Positions 15,363-23,536 of a stretch of DNA of 64,000 nucleotides are shown in pieces. The stretch spans positions 1,971,501 to 2,035,500 of the forward strand of contig NZ_AP021884.1 of assembly GCF_009938015.1 (NCBI RefSeq). The letters run 5' to 3'. Every line of letters begins with the position of its first letter. Within the stretch, counting starts at the first letter, position 1. The translations under genes and the position numbers were made by a program. The notes below the pieces were generated by a model, which had not been told where the DNA came from, searched no databases, and saw only the letters and a program-made list of their open reading frames with translations. The stretch is from Sulfuriferula plumbiphila (GTDB lineage: Bacteria; Pseudomonadota; Gammaproteobacteria; Burkholderiales; Sulfuriferulaceae).

Positions 15363-16630
15363 CCGCCTCCTGGTTTGCCGACAAGATCGAAAAGTGGCCG
15401 ACTGCCAAGCTGCTGCCCTATGCCCGCAACGCGCGTACTCACTCGGACGATCAGGTGGCGCAGATCGCCGCGTCGATTGCCGAGTTCGGATTCACCAATC
15501 CGATCCTGGCGGGCAGCGATGGCGTGATCGTCGCCGGTCACGGACGGCTTGCTGCTGCGCAGAAGCTTGGGCTGGCGGTGGTGCCGGTGGTGGTGCTCGA
15601 TCATCTGAGCCCGACACAGCGCCGGGCCCTGGTGATCGCAGACAACCGCATCGCCGAGAACGCGGGCTGGGACGATGCGATGCTGCGCATCGAGATCGCA
15701 TCACTGCAGGACGACGACTTCGACGTGTCGCTGACCGGCTTCGATGCAGATGCGCTGGCCGAATTGATGGCGGGCGACGAGCCGGATGGCGAAGGCGAAA
15801 CCGATGACGATGCCGTGCCCGAGTTGTCGGAGACGCCGATCTCTCGTCCGGGTGATGTCTGGTCGCTTGGCGGCCACCGGCTGCTGTGCGGGGACTCCAC
15901 CGTGACTGAGAGCTACGACAGGCTTCTCGATGGCGAGCAGGTCGACATGGTGTTCACCGACCCGCCGTACAACGTGAATTACGCCAACAGCGCCAAGGAC
16001 AAGATGCGTGGCAAGGACCGCGCGATCCTGAACGACAACCTCGGCGACGGCTTCTACGACTTCCTGTTGGCGGCGCTGACGCCGACCATCGCGCATTGCC
16101 GGGGCGGGATCTACGTGGCGATGTCGTCCAGCGAACTGGATGTACTGCAGGCCGCATTCCGCGCCGCCGGTGGCAAGTGGTCGACGTTCATCATCTGGGC
16201 CAAGAACACCTTCACGCTGGGCCGTGCCGATTACCAGCGCCAGTACGAGCCGATCCTGTACGGATGGCCAGAGGGCGCGCAGCGTCACTGGTGCGGCGAC
16301 CGCGACCAGGGCGACGTCTGGAACATCAAGAAGCCGCAGAAGAACGACCTGCATCCGACGATGAAGCCGGTGGAGTTGGTCGAGCGCGCGATCCGCAATT
16401 CGAGCCGACCGGGCAACGTGGTGCTCGACCCGTTCGGGGGCTCCGGCACGACGCTGATTGCCGCCGAAAAGTCAGGACGGCTGGCACGGCTGATCGAACT
16501 CGACCCTAAGTACGCGGACGTGATCGTGCGCCGCTGGCAGGAATGGACTGGCAAGCAAGCCACCCGTGAGTCGGATGGCGCGCTGTTCGATGATCAGGCG
16601 GCGATCGACTCTTCCGCGATCTCGCAATGA
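15359..16630 (+). CDS. ParB N-domain / DNA methyltransferase fusion, DPPY type
   Basis: A 423-residue protein with a ParB N-domain (LLPYARNARTHSDDQVAQIAASIAEFG, GVIVAGHGRLAAAQKLGL), an acidic linker and a methyltransferase with TDPPYNVNY near 200 and FGGSGTT near 358. DPPY is usual for N6-adenine enzymes. The ParB parts of this and the preceding protein are clearly paralogous, but the catalytic halves differ, so the pair may modify two bases. Its 3' end overlaps a convergent minus-strand gene by 37 bp. Confidence 0.9.
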   Translation: MTASWFADKIEKWPTAKLLPYARNARTHSDDQVAQIAASIAEFGFTNPILAGSDGVIVAGHGRLAAAQKLGLAVVPVVVLDHLSPTQRRALVIADNRIAENAGWDDAMLRIEIASLQDDDFDVSLTGFDADALAELMAGDEPDGEGETDDDAVPELSETPISRPGDVWSLGGHRLLCGDSTVTESYDRLLDGEQVDMVFTDPPYNVNYANSAKDKMRGKDRAILNDNLGDGFYDFLLAALTPTIAHCRGGIYVAMSSSELDVLQAAFRAAGGKWSTFIIWAKNTFTLGRADYQRQYEPILYGWPEGAQRHWCGDRDQGDVWNIKKPQKNDLHPTMKPVELVERAIRNSSRPGNVVLDPFGGSGTTLIAAEKSGRLARLIELDPKYADVIVRRWQEWTGKQATRESDGALFDDQAAIDSSAISQ

Positions 16631-16962
16631 ATCACGAACCCCGTCAGGTAAGGCAGGCCGCGCGGGATGCCGTACTGCTTGCTGGTCTGGCGGCCAATCG
16701 TCCAGCCCATCCACTGTTGGGTGGCGGCGTTGATCGCGTCCGCCAGGGTCTGGCCCCGGTACAGCCCGTTTTGCAAATCGTCCGCAAAGTGGCGGCCGTG
16801 GCGACTGTCGAGGAAGACGCGGACTGATTCGAGGGGCTGACCGGTAGCGTCGGAGATGGCGGTCATCGCCAGGGGCCACGCGGTGCTGGCGTGTTCGTTC
16901 ATCGTGCCCCAAAAGCCCCAGGCATCGTTCTGGGTGGCGGGCATTTGCTGGTTGGTGTTCAT
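16594..16962 (-). CDS. Hypothetical protein, minus-strand phage cluster
   Basis: A 122-residue soluble protein starting at ATG 16962 with AAGGAG 6 nt upstream. It has GFWGTMNEHASTAWPLAMTAIS and FLDSRHGRHFADDLQNGLYRG, then LADAINAATQQWMGW. The last 37 bp overlap the convergent methyltransferase gene. Copy B of the 27-bp leader element lies 39 nt upstream. No domain is recognised. Association with DUF3489/DUF6900 genes suggests a small regulatory or accessory module. Confidence 0.75.
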   Translation of the reverse strand: MNTNQQMPATQNDAWGFWGTMNEHASTAWPLAMTAISDATGQPLESVRVFLDSRHGRHFADDLQNGLYRGQTLADAINAATQQWMGWTIGRQTSKQYGIPRGLPYLTGFVIHCEIAEESIAA

Positions 16963-17001
16963 CTCTGGCTCCTTGGGGTTGATCGTTGCGACACCCGTAG
17001 T

Positions 17002-17028
17002 AACGCGCTGTTCGATTGAGAAGCCAAG
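17002..17028 (-). repeat. 27-bp leader element, copy B
   Basis: AACGCGCTG-N9-GAAGCCAAG, as in copies A, C and D. It lies 39 nt upstream of the start of the minus-strand gene ending at 16594. Confidence 0.75.
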
Positions 17029-17052
17029 CTGTTCTTGGCCTCTTTCTCAATC
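17014..17052 (-). other. Long hairpin overlapping leader copy B
   Basis: GATTGAGAA plus GCCAAG (17014-17028) pairs with CTTGGC (17034-17039) and TTCTCAATC (17044-17052): a 15-bp stem with a 4-nt bulge and a 5-nt loop. There is no T tract, so it looks more like a structured leader than a terminator. Confidence 0.6.
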
Positions 17053-17060
17053 AATTTCGA

Positions 17061-17420
17061 TTACCCGAGACGGGCCACGTACCGGGCGTAGTCGCCGCCC
17101 TCTGGATTCACGTAAAGGTAGGGGCGACCCGGTGCGGTGACCTCGACGCAAAGATAGCCGTCGCCGGTGCCGCCACCTTTGCCGCGCAGCCAGTCGCGCG
17201 ATACCAACAGGCTGCGGGCAAAGGCATCGAACTCGTCGACGGTCAGTTCCTTGGTCTCGGTGACATAGACCTTGGTCTGACCCTGGCCGCCAACTTCGTC
17301 CAAGTCGGCAGGCTTACGGGCAAACGGCAATCGGACGCTCAACTCCTCGACCTGGAAGGTGGTGTCGCCAAACTGCAGGGTGCGCGGGGTGCGTTCGATG
17401 GTGATGGTCATGGTGCTCAT
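17061..17420 (-). CDS. Hypothetical protein, minus-strand phage cluster
   Basis: A 119-residue protein starting at ATG 17420 after AGGAG. The N-terminus repeats short beta-strand-like segments (TMTITIERTPRTLQFGDTTF), followed by KELTVDEFDAFARSLLVSRDWL and a C-terminal LCVEVTAPGRPYLYVNPEG. It is probably cytoplasmic. It is directly downstream of the DUF3489 gene (29-bp gap) and lacks its own leader element. Function unknown. Confidence 0.75.
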   Translation of the reverse strand: MSTMTITIERTPRTLQFGDTTFQVEELSVRLPFARKPADLDEVGGQGQTKVYVTETKELTVDEFDAFARSLLVSRDWLRGKGGGTGDGYLCVEVTAPGRPYLYVNPEGGDYARYVARLG

Positions 17421-17449
17421 GAATGTTCTCCTGGGTGTTGGCGTTGCGA

Positions 17450-17974
17450 TCAGGCTTCTGCGGCGATCCGGTAGACCCGCTCGCTGCCCTGGGCCTTGTC
17501 CGAGACGATGGTCAGCCCGAGCTTCTTCTTGAAGGCACCGGCAAAGGTGCCGCGCACCGTGTGCGCCTGCCAGCCGGTGGTCTCGCAGATCTGCTGCACC
17601 GTTGCCCCTTCGGGGCGCTGCAGCATCTGGATCACCGTGGCCTGCTTGCTGTTCTCGCGGGTGCGAGGTTTGGCGGCCGCCTTTTCTTGCGCCCACGCGG
17701 CCTCGGCTGCCGTCACGGCTGCGTCGAGTTCAGGGTCTGCGGCCACTGGCGCAGGCGTTGGCCGGGCGCGCCCCATCGCGTCGTAGCCCTCGGCGGCGAC
17801 GAACCAGTGGGTGCCGTCGGAGGTGATCAGCGCGCGGTTGAACAGGCCGTCGAGCACCTTCTTGCGTGCGCCGCCTTTGATGTTGTCGGGGAACCAGTCG
17901 ATCTTGCCGTCGGTGTGTTCGAGGGCGTAAGCCAGGATCGCGTGCTGGGCCGGGGTCAGTTGGGTGGTGGTCAT
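17450..17974 (-). CDS. DUF3489 domain protein
   Basis: A 174-residue protein starting at ATG 17974 after AAGGAG. The N-terminal half (TPAQHAILAYALEHTDGKIDWFP, NRALITSDGTHWFV) looks like a winged-helix unit. An alanine-rich linker leads to the C-terminal DUF3489 domain, SKQATVIQMLQRPEGATVQQICETTGWQAHTVRGTFAGAFKKKLG, itself a winged helix. It is probably DNA-binding. In many genomes such genes lie beside DUF2924 and serine recombinase genes; here they are about 15.5 kb apart but share the leader element. Confidence 0.85.
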   Translation of the reverse strand: MTTTQLTPAQHAILAYALEHTDGKIDWFPDNIKGGARKKVLDGLFNRALITSDGTHWFVAAEGYDAMGRARPTPAPVAADPELDAAVTAAEAAWAQEKAAAKPRTRENSKQATVIQMLQRPEGATVQQICETTGWQAHTVRGTFAGAFKKKLGLTIVSDKAQGSERVYRIAAEA

Positions 17975-18015
17975 TTGCTTCTCCTTGTGCAAGGGGTTGA
18001 TGGGGTGACGTGATG

Positions 18016-18042
18016 AACGCGCTGTTCGGGAGTGAAGCCAAG
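18016..18042 (-). repeat. 27-bp leader element, copy C
   Basis: AACGCGCTG-N9-GAAGCCAAG, 41 nt upstream of the DUF3489 start. The right block is also the left arm of the hairpin at 18034-18060. Confidence 0.75.
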
Positions 18043-18060
18043 CGTTTTCTGCTTGGCTTC
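18034..18060 (-). other. Perfect hairpin overlapping leader copy C
   Basis: GAAGCCAAGC (18034-18043) and GCTTGGCTTC (18051-18060) form a perfect 10-bp stem with a 7-nt loop. It lies between the DUF6900 stop and the DUF3489 start. Without a T tract it is a weak terminator candidate; a structured leader is equally possible. Confidence 0.65.
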
Positions 18061-18072
18061 GAAGGTTCTTGA

Positions 18073-18270
18073 TCAGCTGTTGGCCTTGTCCGACTTCGTC
18101 GCCTTGCGGCCTTGTTCGACGCCTGCGTTGAACGCGGCCTCCAGGGCGTCGCGCAGGCACCAGACCGCCACGTCGTGGAAGTCGAGGCTGTCTGACTTGC
18201 GGGTTTCCAGGGTTTCGATGCCCAGCTTGTTTTGTGCGATCTGGGTCAGGAGTTGTTCGAACTTGCTCAT
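18073..18270 (-). CDS. DUF6900 domain protein
   Basis: A 65-residue protein starting at ATG 18270. Its sequence fits DUF6900: FEQLLTQIAQNKLGIETLETRKSDSLDFHDVAVW, then LRDALEAAFNAGVEQG. Small phage and plasmid proteins of this family have no assigned function. It is the first gene of the minus-strand cluster; copy D of the 27-bp element is 37 nt upstream. Confidence 0.8.
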   Translation of the reverse strand: MSKFEQLLTQIAQNKLGIETLETRKSDSLDFHDVAVWCLRDALEAAFNAGVEQGRKATKSDKANS

Positions 18271-18307
18271 TGCTGCTTCCTTTGATGGTGTTGATGACGT
18301 CCGTATG

Positions 18308-18334
18308 AACGCGCTGTTCCAGAGAGAAGCCAAG
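18308..18334 (-). repeat. 27-bp leader element, copy D
   Basis: AACGCGCTG-N9-GAAGCCAAG, 37 nt upstream of the DUF6900 start. Unlike copies B and C it lacks an adjoining inverted complement, so the conserved part is the two 9-mers rather than the hairpin. Confidence 0.72.
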
Positions 18335-18387
18335 CTGATTTCGAGTGAAGGTCGAAAAAATGATTGAAGGGGTAACCGGTTCTCAAA

Positions 18388-18927
18388 ATGGGCATTTCGA
18401 TTCGCGCTTACGCCCGTCACCGTGGTGTGACCGACACCGCTGTTCACAAGGCAATTCGCGCAGGTCGGATCACGCCGGAGGCTGACGGCACCATTGATGC
18501 CGACCGTGCTGATCGCGAGTGGGCTCGCAACTCCGATGTGCCGAAGACCGGTACGCGGGCCAAGGCCGCAAAGGTCGCCGTGCCGGAAGGCGGTACGGGT
18601 GTTGGCGGTGATGGGCCCGCCGCATTACCCGCTGGCGGCGCGTCCTTACTTCAGGCGCGCACGGTCAACGAGGTCGTCAAGGCGCAGACGAACAAGGTGC
18701 GTCTGGCCCGACTGAAGGGCGAGTTGGTGGATCGGCCGCAGGCCATCGCCCACGTCTTCAAGTTGGCGCGCTCCGAGCGTGATGCGTGGCTGAACTGGCC
18801 CGCGCGCATCTCTGCGCAGATGGCGGCCAAGCTCAATATCGATCCGCACACGATGCACGTCGCCCTGGAGGCGGCGATACGTGAGCACCTGCAGGAACTG
18901 GGCGAACTCCGGCCCCGGGTGGACTGA
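18388..18927 (+). CDS. Phage terminase small subunit-like protein
   Basis: A 179-residue protein. The N-terminus has an HTH (ISIRAYARHRGVTDTAVHKAIRAGRITP) and DADRADREWARN, as in phage Nu1-type 'element of external origin' proteins. The C-terminal half is helical (VNEVVKAQTNKVRLARLKGELVDR), used for oligomerisation. It recognises packaging sites and recruits the large subunit, whose gene starts on the last base of its stop codon (TGATG). Confidence 0.85.
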   Translation: MGISIRAYARHRGVTDTAVHKAIRAGRITPEADGTIDADRADREWARNSDVPKTGTRAKAAKVAVPEGGTGVGGDGPAALPAGGASLLQARTVNEVVKAQTNKVRLARLKGELVDRPQAIAHVFKLARSERDAWLNWPARISAQMAAKLNIDPHTMHVALEAAIREHLQELGELRPRVD

Positions 18928-20894
18928 TGCTGAATGTTGAATACGAAGGCGCTGCCGAAATCGAGCGCGCGTGGCGTGAAGGGCTGACACCTGATCCTCT
19001 GCTCTCGGTCTCTGAATGGTCGGATCGCCACAGGATGCTATCGAGCAAGGCGTCCGCTGAGCCTGGGCGCTGGCGCACCAGCCGCACGCCGTACCTGAAG
19101 GCCATCATGGACTGCCTGTCGCCGACCTCGCCGGTCGAGCGCGTGGTGTTCATGAAAGCCGCACAGCTCGGTGCGACTGAAATGGGCTCGAACTGGATTG
19201 GCTATGTGATTCACCACGCACCGGGGCCGATGATGGCGGTGTGGCCAACGGTGGATATGGCTAAGCGCAATTCCAAGCAGCGGATCGATCCGTTGATCGA
19301 GGAGTCGGCGGCACTGAGCGAATTGATCTCCCCAGCACGGTCACGCGACTCGGGCAACACCATTCTGGCCAAGGAGTTCCGGGGCGGCGTGCTGGTGATG
19401 ACCGGGGCGAACAGCGCGGTGGGCTTGCGCTCGATGCCGGTGCGCTACCTGTTCCTCGATGAGGTTGACGGGTATCCGCTGGACGTCGAGGGTGAAGGTG
19501 ATGCGATCTCGCTGGCCGAGGCGCGCACGCGAACCTTTGCCCGGCGCAAGATCTTCATCGTGTCGACGCCGACGATCTCGGGGGCGAGCGCCATCGAACG
19601 CGAGTACGAGGCCAGTGACCAACGTCGCTACTTCTTGCCTTGTCCGCACTGCTCGCATCGCCAATGGCTGCGCTTCGAGCAGTTGCGATGGGAAAAGGGG
19701 CAACCGGACACGGCGTCCTACATCTGCGAGTCCTGCGATAAGTCGATTGCCGAGCACCACAAGACCTGGATGCTGGAGCACGGTGAGTGGCGCGCGATGA
19801 TCAGCGACGGCACGGGCAAGACAGCGGGGTTTCACCTGTCGTCGCTTTACAGCCCGGTTGGCTGGCGCGGTTGGCGCGACATTGCTGCCGCGTGGGAAAG
19901 CTCTGTGAACAAGGAATCGGGGTCGGCGGCCGCCATCAAGACCTTCAAAAACACCGAACTGGGTGAAACCTGGGTTGAGGAAGGCGAAGCGCCAGATTGG
20001 CAACGGCTGGTCGAACGCCGCGAGGACTACCGGGTTGGCACGGTGCCGCCGGGTGGGTTGCTCCTGGTGGGCGCTGCCGACGTGCAGAAGGATCGCATCG
20101 AGGCGTCCATCTGGGCCTTCGGGCGCGGCAAGGAGTCCTGGTTGGTCGAACACCGCGTGCTGATGGGCGACACCGCCCGAGACGCCGTGTGGAAGCGACT
20201 CGCCGAGTTGCTCGCCGAAAACTGGACGCACGCCTCGGGCGCGGCGATGCCGCTGGCCCGTTTCGCTCTGGACACCGGCTTTGCGACGCAGGAGGCCTAC
20301 GCCTTCGTGCGGGCCTGCCGTGACCCGCGCGTGATGCCGGTCAAGGGGGTGCCGCGCGGCGCGGCCCTGATCGGCACGCCGACGGCCATCGATGTTTCGC
20401 AGGGCGGCAAGAAGCTGCGCCGGGGCATCAAGGTGTTCACGGTGGCGGTTGGCATCGCCAAGCTGGAGTTCTACAACAACCTGCGCAAGGGCGCGGACGT
20501 CAGCGAGGACGGCGTGACCACCGTCTACCCGACGGGGTTCGTTCACTTGCCAAAGATTGACGCGGAGTTCATTCAGCAGCTCTGCGCCGAACAGTTGATT
20601 ACCCGTCGCGACCGCAACGGCTTCCCGGTGCGCGAATGGCAAAAGATGCGCGAGCGCAATGAAGCGCTCGATTGCTACGTGTACGCCCGCGCGGCCGCAT
20701 CGGCGGCGGGCCTGGATCGCTTCGAGGAACGCCACTGGCGCGAACTGGAACGCCAACTCGGGATGGAACGGCCACCGGATGAGCCACCCCCGATTCAAGC
20801 ATTCGACCCAAACGAGGCCACCCAACGCGGTGGCCTCTCTGTTTCTGCAAACCCACCACGGCGGCGCGTCATCAAGAGCCGCTGGTTGTCCTGA
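18927..20894 (+). CDS. Phage terminase large subunit (GpA family)
   Basis: A 655-residue lambda GpA-type packaging motor. The ATPase has a Walker A-like KAAQLGATE at 77-85 and Walker B YLFLDEVDGYP near 174-184. A zinc-binding cysteine set (CPHC and CESC) lies near 235-270. The nuclease domain is in the C-terminal half, with acidic residues in GAADVQKDRIE and FALDTGF. It cuts and translocates DNA into proheads. A strong hairpin (20814-20837) lies inside its last 30 codons. Confidence 0.93.
   Translation: MLNVEYEGAAEIERAWREGLTPDPLLSVSEWSDRHRMLSSKASAEPGRWRTSRTPYLKAIMDCLSPTSPVERVVFMKAAQLGATEMGSNWIGYVIHHAPGPMMAVWPTVDMAKRNSKQRIDPLIEESAALSELISPARSRDSGNTILAKEFRGGVLVMTGANSAVGLRSMPVRYLFLDEVDGYPLDVEGEGDAISLAEARTRTFARRKIFIVSTPTISGASAIEREYEASDQRRYFLPCPHCSHRQWLRFEQLRWEKGQPDTASYICESCDKSIAEHHKTWMLEHGEWRAMISDGTGKTAGFHLSSLYSPVGWRGWRDIAAAWESSVNKESGSAAAIKTFKNTELGETWVEEGEAPDWQRLVERREDYRVGTVPPGGLLLVGAADVQKDRIEASIWAFGRGKESWLVEHRVLMGDTARDAVWKRLAELLAENWTHASGAAMPLARFALDTGFATQEAYAFVRACRDPRVMPVKGVPRGAALIGTPTAIDVSQGGKKLRRGIKVFTVAVGIAKLEFYNNLRKGADVSEDGVTTVYPTGFVHLPKIDAEFIQQLCAEQLITRRDRNGFPVREWQKMRERNEALDCYVYARAAASAAGLDRFEERHWRELERQLGMERPPDEPPPIQAFDPNEATQRGGLSVSANPPRRRVIKSRWLS
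20814..20837 (+). other. Intragenic hairpin near end of terminase gene
   Basis: GAGGCCACC (20814-20822) and GGTGGCCTC (20829-20837) form a perfect 9-bp stem with a 6-nt loop, followed by the T-rich TCTGTTTCT. It resembles a terminator but lies inside the coding sequence, 57 bp before the stop. It may attenuate transcription into downstream genes. Confidence 0.5.
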
Positions 20895-20911
20895 TTTTCA
20901 GAGGAGTTTTC

Positions 20912-21403
20912 ATGAGTCTTGCCACCCGTATCGAGAGCCTGGTCATCCGGGTTGCCCAGGAGTTCAACGACGTCCGCGCGACGGCAGGCAGTCTGGCCAG
21001 CCTGTCCACCAACGACAAGTCGAGTCTGGTCGCCGCCATCAACGAGCTCAAGGCAGCGGTTCTGTCCGCGATGGCCATCGATGACAACCAGATCGCCACC
21101 ACCAGCACCTACTCGTCGAACAAGATCGTGTCGCTGCTGGACGCGCTCAAGACCGACATCCTGGGCGGAGCCGATGCTGCCTACGACACCCTGGTGGAAA
21201 TCCAGCAGGCGCTGCAGAGCGGTACCAGCGGCCTGGACGCGATTCTGGCTGCGGTCAATCTCCGTGTCCGCTTCGATGCGGCGCAGACCCTGACCGTGGC
21301 CGAGCAACTGCAAGCACGTACCAACATTGGTGCGGTCGCTGTCAGTGATGTCGGCAACACCGACACCGATTTCGTCGTGATCTTTGACGGCGCGCTGGCC
21401 TGA
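20912..21403 (+). CDS. Fibre-shaft-like phage structural protein
   Basis: A 163-residue protein after GAGGAG. The N-terminus (SLATRIESLVIRVAQEF) is amphipathic. The remainder is rich in Ser, Ala and Asn with features seen in tail fibre or collar segments: LVAAINELKAAVL, a TLVEIQQALQSG helix, then FDAAQTLTVAEQLQARTNIGA and a C-terminal beta segment. It shares N-terminal style with the next gene. I infer a virion fibre or decoration component; position between terminase and connector is unusual. Confidence 0.6.
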   Translation: MSLATRIESLVIRVAQEFNDVRATAGSLASLSTNDKSSLVAAINELKAAVLSAMAIDDNQIATTSTYSSNKIVSLLDALKTDILGGADAAYDTLVEIQQALQSGTSGLDAILAAVNLRVRFDAAQTLTVAEQLQARTNIGAVAVSDVGNTDTDFVVIFDGALA

Positions 21404-21795
21404 TGAGCCTCGCTTCCAGCATCGCCGCTTTGGCGGCGCGCATCGGCTTCGAGGTCAAAACCAAGATCGACGCCACGCATCCCGGCATTGCCCGGGTGTG
21501 GGTCAGCTTCGGCTACGTGGGCGGTCAGGTCGTGATCGCCAGCGCGCACAACGTCGCCAGCGTGGTGCGCACGGCGGCGGGCCGGTACCGCGTGCATTTC
21601 GCTGTGGCGATGCCGGATGCGAATTACTGCTGGACGGCGCTCGCGCGCAGCAGCACCAACACCGGTCAGCAGCGCTTGGCCCTGGTACGTGCCAGCTCCG
21701 ACCTGAAGACCGCGCAGTACGTCGACGTCTCGTGTGCGACGGCCGCGTCGTCGTTTGACGACTCCTCTGAAATCAACCTCGTGGTGTACCGCTGA
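21403..21795 (+). CDS. Fibre-knob-like phage structural protein
   Basis: A 130-residue protein starting at ATG 21403 (TGATG overlap). After a short helix (SLASSIAALAARIG) it has a compact beta domain like the C-terminal knob of many phage tail fibres: RVWVSFGYVGGQVVIASAHNVASV, then YRVHFAVAMPDANYCWTALA, and a closing SSEINLVVYR strand. Probably host-interacting or decorative. The stop overlaps the connector start (TGATGG). Confidence 0.65.
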   Translation: MSLASSIAALAARIGFEVKTKIDATHPGIARVWVSFGYVGGQVVIASAHNVASVVRTAAGRYRVHFAVAMPDANYCWTALARSSTNTGQQRLALVRASSDLKTAQYVDVSCATAASSFDDSSEINLVVYR

Positions 21796-22016
21796 TGGCC
21801 TACACAGAAGCCCAACTCCAGGCATTGGAGACCGCGCTCGCCAAGGGCGAACACCGCGTCAGCTTCGGCGACAAGACCGTCGAGTACCGCTCGGTCGATG
21901 AACTGAAAGCTGCGATCCGCGAAGTCAAGCGCGGCATCCTGGAGCAGGCAGCCGCCACCGGACTATGGCCGGGTGCGCCGCGCCAGATCCGGGTCACGAC
22001 CTCGAAGGGGTTCTGA
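21795..22016 (+). CDS. gpW-like head-tail connector protein
   Basis: A 73-residue protein matching lambda gpW-type connectors: YTEAQLQALETALAKGEHRVSFGDKTVEYRSVDEL, then AIREVKRGI. It joins the portal to the tail-completion proteins. As in lambda it lies between terminase and portal genes. It overlaps both neighbours by one base. Confidence 0.87.
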   Translation: MAYTEAQLQALETALAKGEHRVSFGDKTVEYRSVDELKAAIREVKRGILEQAAATGLWPGAPRQIRVTTSKGF

Positions 22017-23527
22017 TGGCCTGGTATTCGAAGATCCGAAGCCTGTTCGGCCAGCAACCCGTCCACGAAGCGGCTGGCCGTGGTCGCCGCTCGTTGGCTT
22101 GGATGCCCGGCAACCCGGGCGCGGTCGCCGCGATGCTGGCGACCAACACCGAACTGCGCATCAAGAGCCGCGACCTCGTGCGCCGCAACGCGTGGGCGCA
22201 AGCCGGTATCGAGGCCTTCGTGTCCAACGCGGTCGGCACTGGCATCAAGCCGCAGAGTCTTGCTGCAGACGAGCGCTTCAAGACCGACGTGCAGGCGCTG
22301 TGGCGTGACTGGACAGAAGAAGCCGACGCCGCAGGACAGACCGATTTCTACGGCCTGCAGGCATTGGCCTGTCGCGCGATGCTCGAAGGCGGTGAATGCC
22401 TGATCCGGCTGCGCCCGCGCCGCCCGGAGGACGGACTGGTCGTTCCTCTGCAGCTTCAGTTGCTGGAGCCCGAGCATCTGCCGATCAGCCTCAACCTCGA
22501 TCTGCCTTCGGGCAACGTGGTGCGCTCTGGCATCGAATTCGACAGCCTCGGGCGGCGCGTCGCTTACCACCTGTACCGCTCGCACCCCGAAGACGGTCGG
22601 CTGGCTCCGATGTCGGGCCAGGGCGGGATGGACACGGTGCGCATCGATGCGAAGGAAATCATCCACCTGTTCCGCGTCCTGCGTCCCGGCCAGATCCGGG
22701 GCGAGCCGTGGTTGTCGCGGGCCCTGGTCAAGCTCAACGAACTTGACCAGTACGACGACGCAGAACTGGTGCGCAAGAAGACCGCCGCGATGTTCGCCGG
22801 GTTCGTGACACGGCAGAACCCGGAGGACAACCTGATGGGTGAAGGTGCGGCCGATGGCGATGGCATTGCGCTCGCCGGGCTGGAACCGGGCACTTTGCAG
22901 ATTCTGGAGCCCGGCGAGGACATCAAGTTCTCCGACCCGGCCGACGTCGGTGGCTCGTATGGCGAGTTCCTGCGCACGCAGTTCCGCGCGGTCGCCGCTG
23001 CCATCGGTGTCACCTACGAGCAGTTGACCGGCGACCTCACAGGCGTGAACTACTCGTCCATCCGCGCCGGGATGCTGGAGTTTCGGCGTCGCTGCGAGAT
23101 GGTGCAGCACGGGGTGCTTGTGCATCAGATGTGCCGTCCGGTTTGGGCCGCGTGGATGAAGCAGGCAGTGCTCGCCGGTGCCATCGATGCTCCCGGCTTC
23201 GCGCGTGGCGGCCCAGCCCGTCGCCGCCGGTACCTGCAGGTGAAGTGGATTCCACAGGGCTGGCAGTGGGTCGATCCTGAGAAGGAGTTCAAGGCCATGC
23301 TGCTGGCCATCAGGGCGGGACTGATGAGCCGCTCGGAAGCCATTTCCGCCTTTGGCTACGACGCCGAGGACGTTGACCGCGAGATCGCCGCCGACAACCA
23401 GCGCGCCGACGACCTGGGGTTGATCTTCGACTCCGACCCGCGCCGCACCTCCAAGGACGGCGGAAGCGCCGAGCCGAACAAGAACGCTGCCGACACCACG
23501 CAAACCGGCAGCTCATCGTCTGCCTGA
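22016..23527 (+). CDS. Phage portal protein, lambda family
   Basis: A 503-residue lambda gpB-type portal. Recognisable parts are NTELRIKSRDLVRRNAWAQAGIEAFVSNAVGTGIKP at the N-terminus, the IIHLFRVLRPGQIRGEPWLSRAL segment, and GVTYEQLTGDLTGVNYSSIRAG. It forms the dodecameric DNA channel at one vertex. ATG 22016 follows the connector stop as TGATGG. The last 30 residues are polar and low in complexity. Confidence 0.92.
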   Translation: MAWYSKIRSLFGQQPVHEAAGRGRRSLAWMPGNPGAVAAMLATNTELRIKSRDLVRRNAWAQAGIEAFVSNAVGTGIKPQSLAADERFKTDVQALWRDWTEEADAAGQTDFYGLQALACRAMLEGGECLIRLRPRRPEDGLVVPLQLQLLEPEHLPISLNLDLPSGNVVRSGIEFDSLGRRVAYHLYRSHPEDGRLAPMSGQGGMDTVRIDAKEIIHLFRVLRPGQIRGEPWLSRALVKLNELDQYDDAELVRKKTAAMFAGFVTRQNPEDNLMGEGAADGDGIALAGLEPGTLQILEPGEDIKFSDPADVGGSYGEFLRTQFRAVAAAIGVTYEQLTGDLTGVNYSSIRAGMLEFRRRCEMVQHGVLVHQMCRPVWAAWMKQAVLAGAIDAPGFARGGPARRRRYLQVKWIPQGWQWVDPEKEFKAMLLAIRAGLMSRSEAISAFGYDAEDVDREIAADNQRADDLGLIFDSDPRRTSKDGGSAEPNKNAADTTQTGSSSSA

Positions 23528-23536
23528 AGGATTTCC

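Noticed and set aside
18011-18072. Tiny plus-strand peptides (MNALF...EAK) encoded by the 27-bp repeats
   Set aside because: They lack ribosome binding sites and copy B has lost the start and gained a stop; the element is conserved at DNA/RNA level upstream of minus-strand genes.
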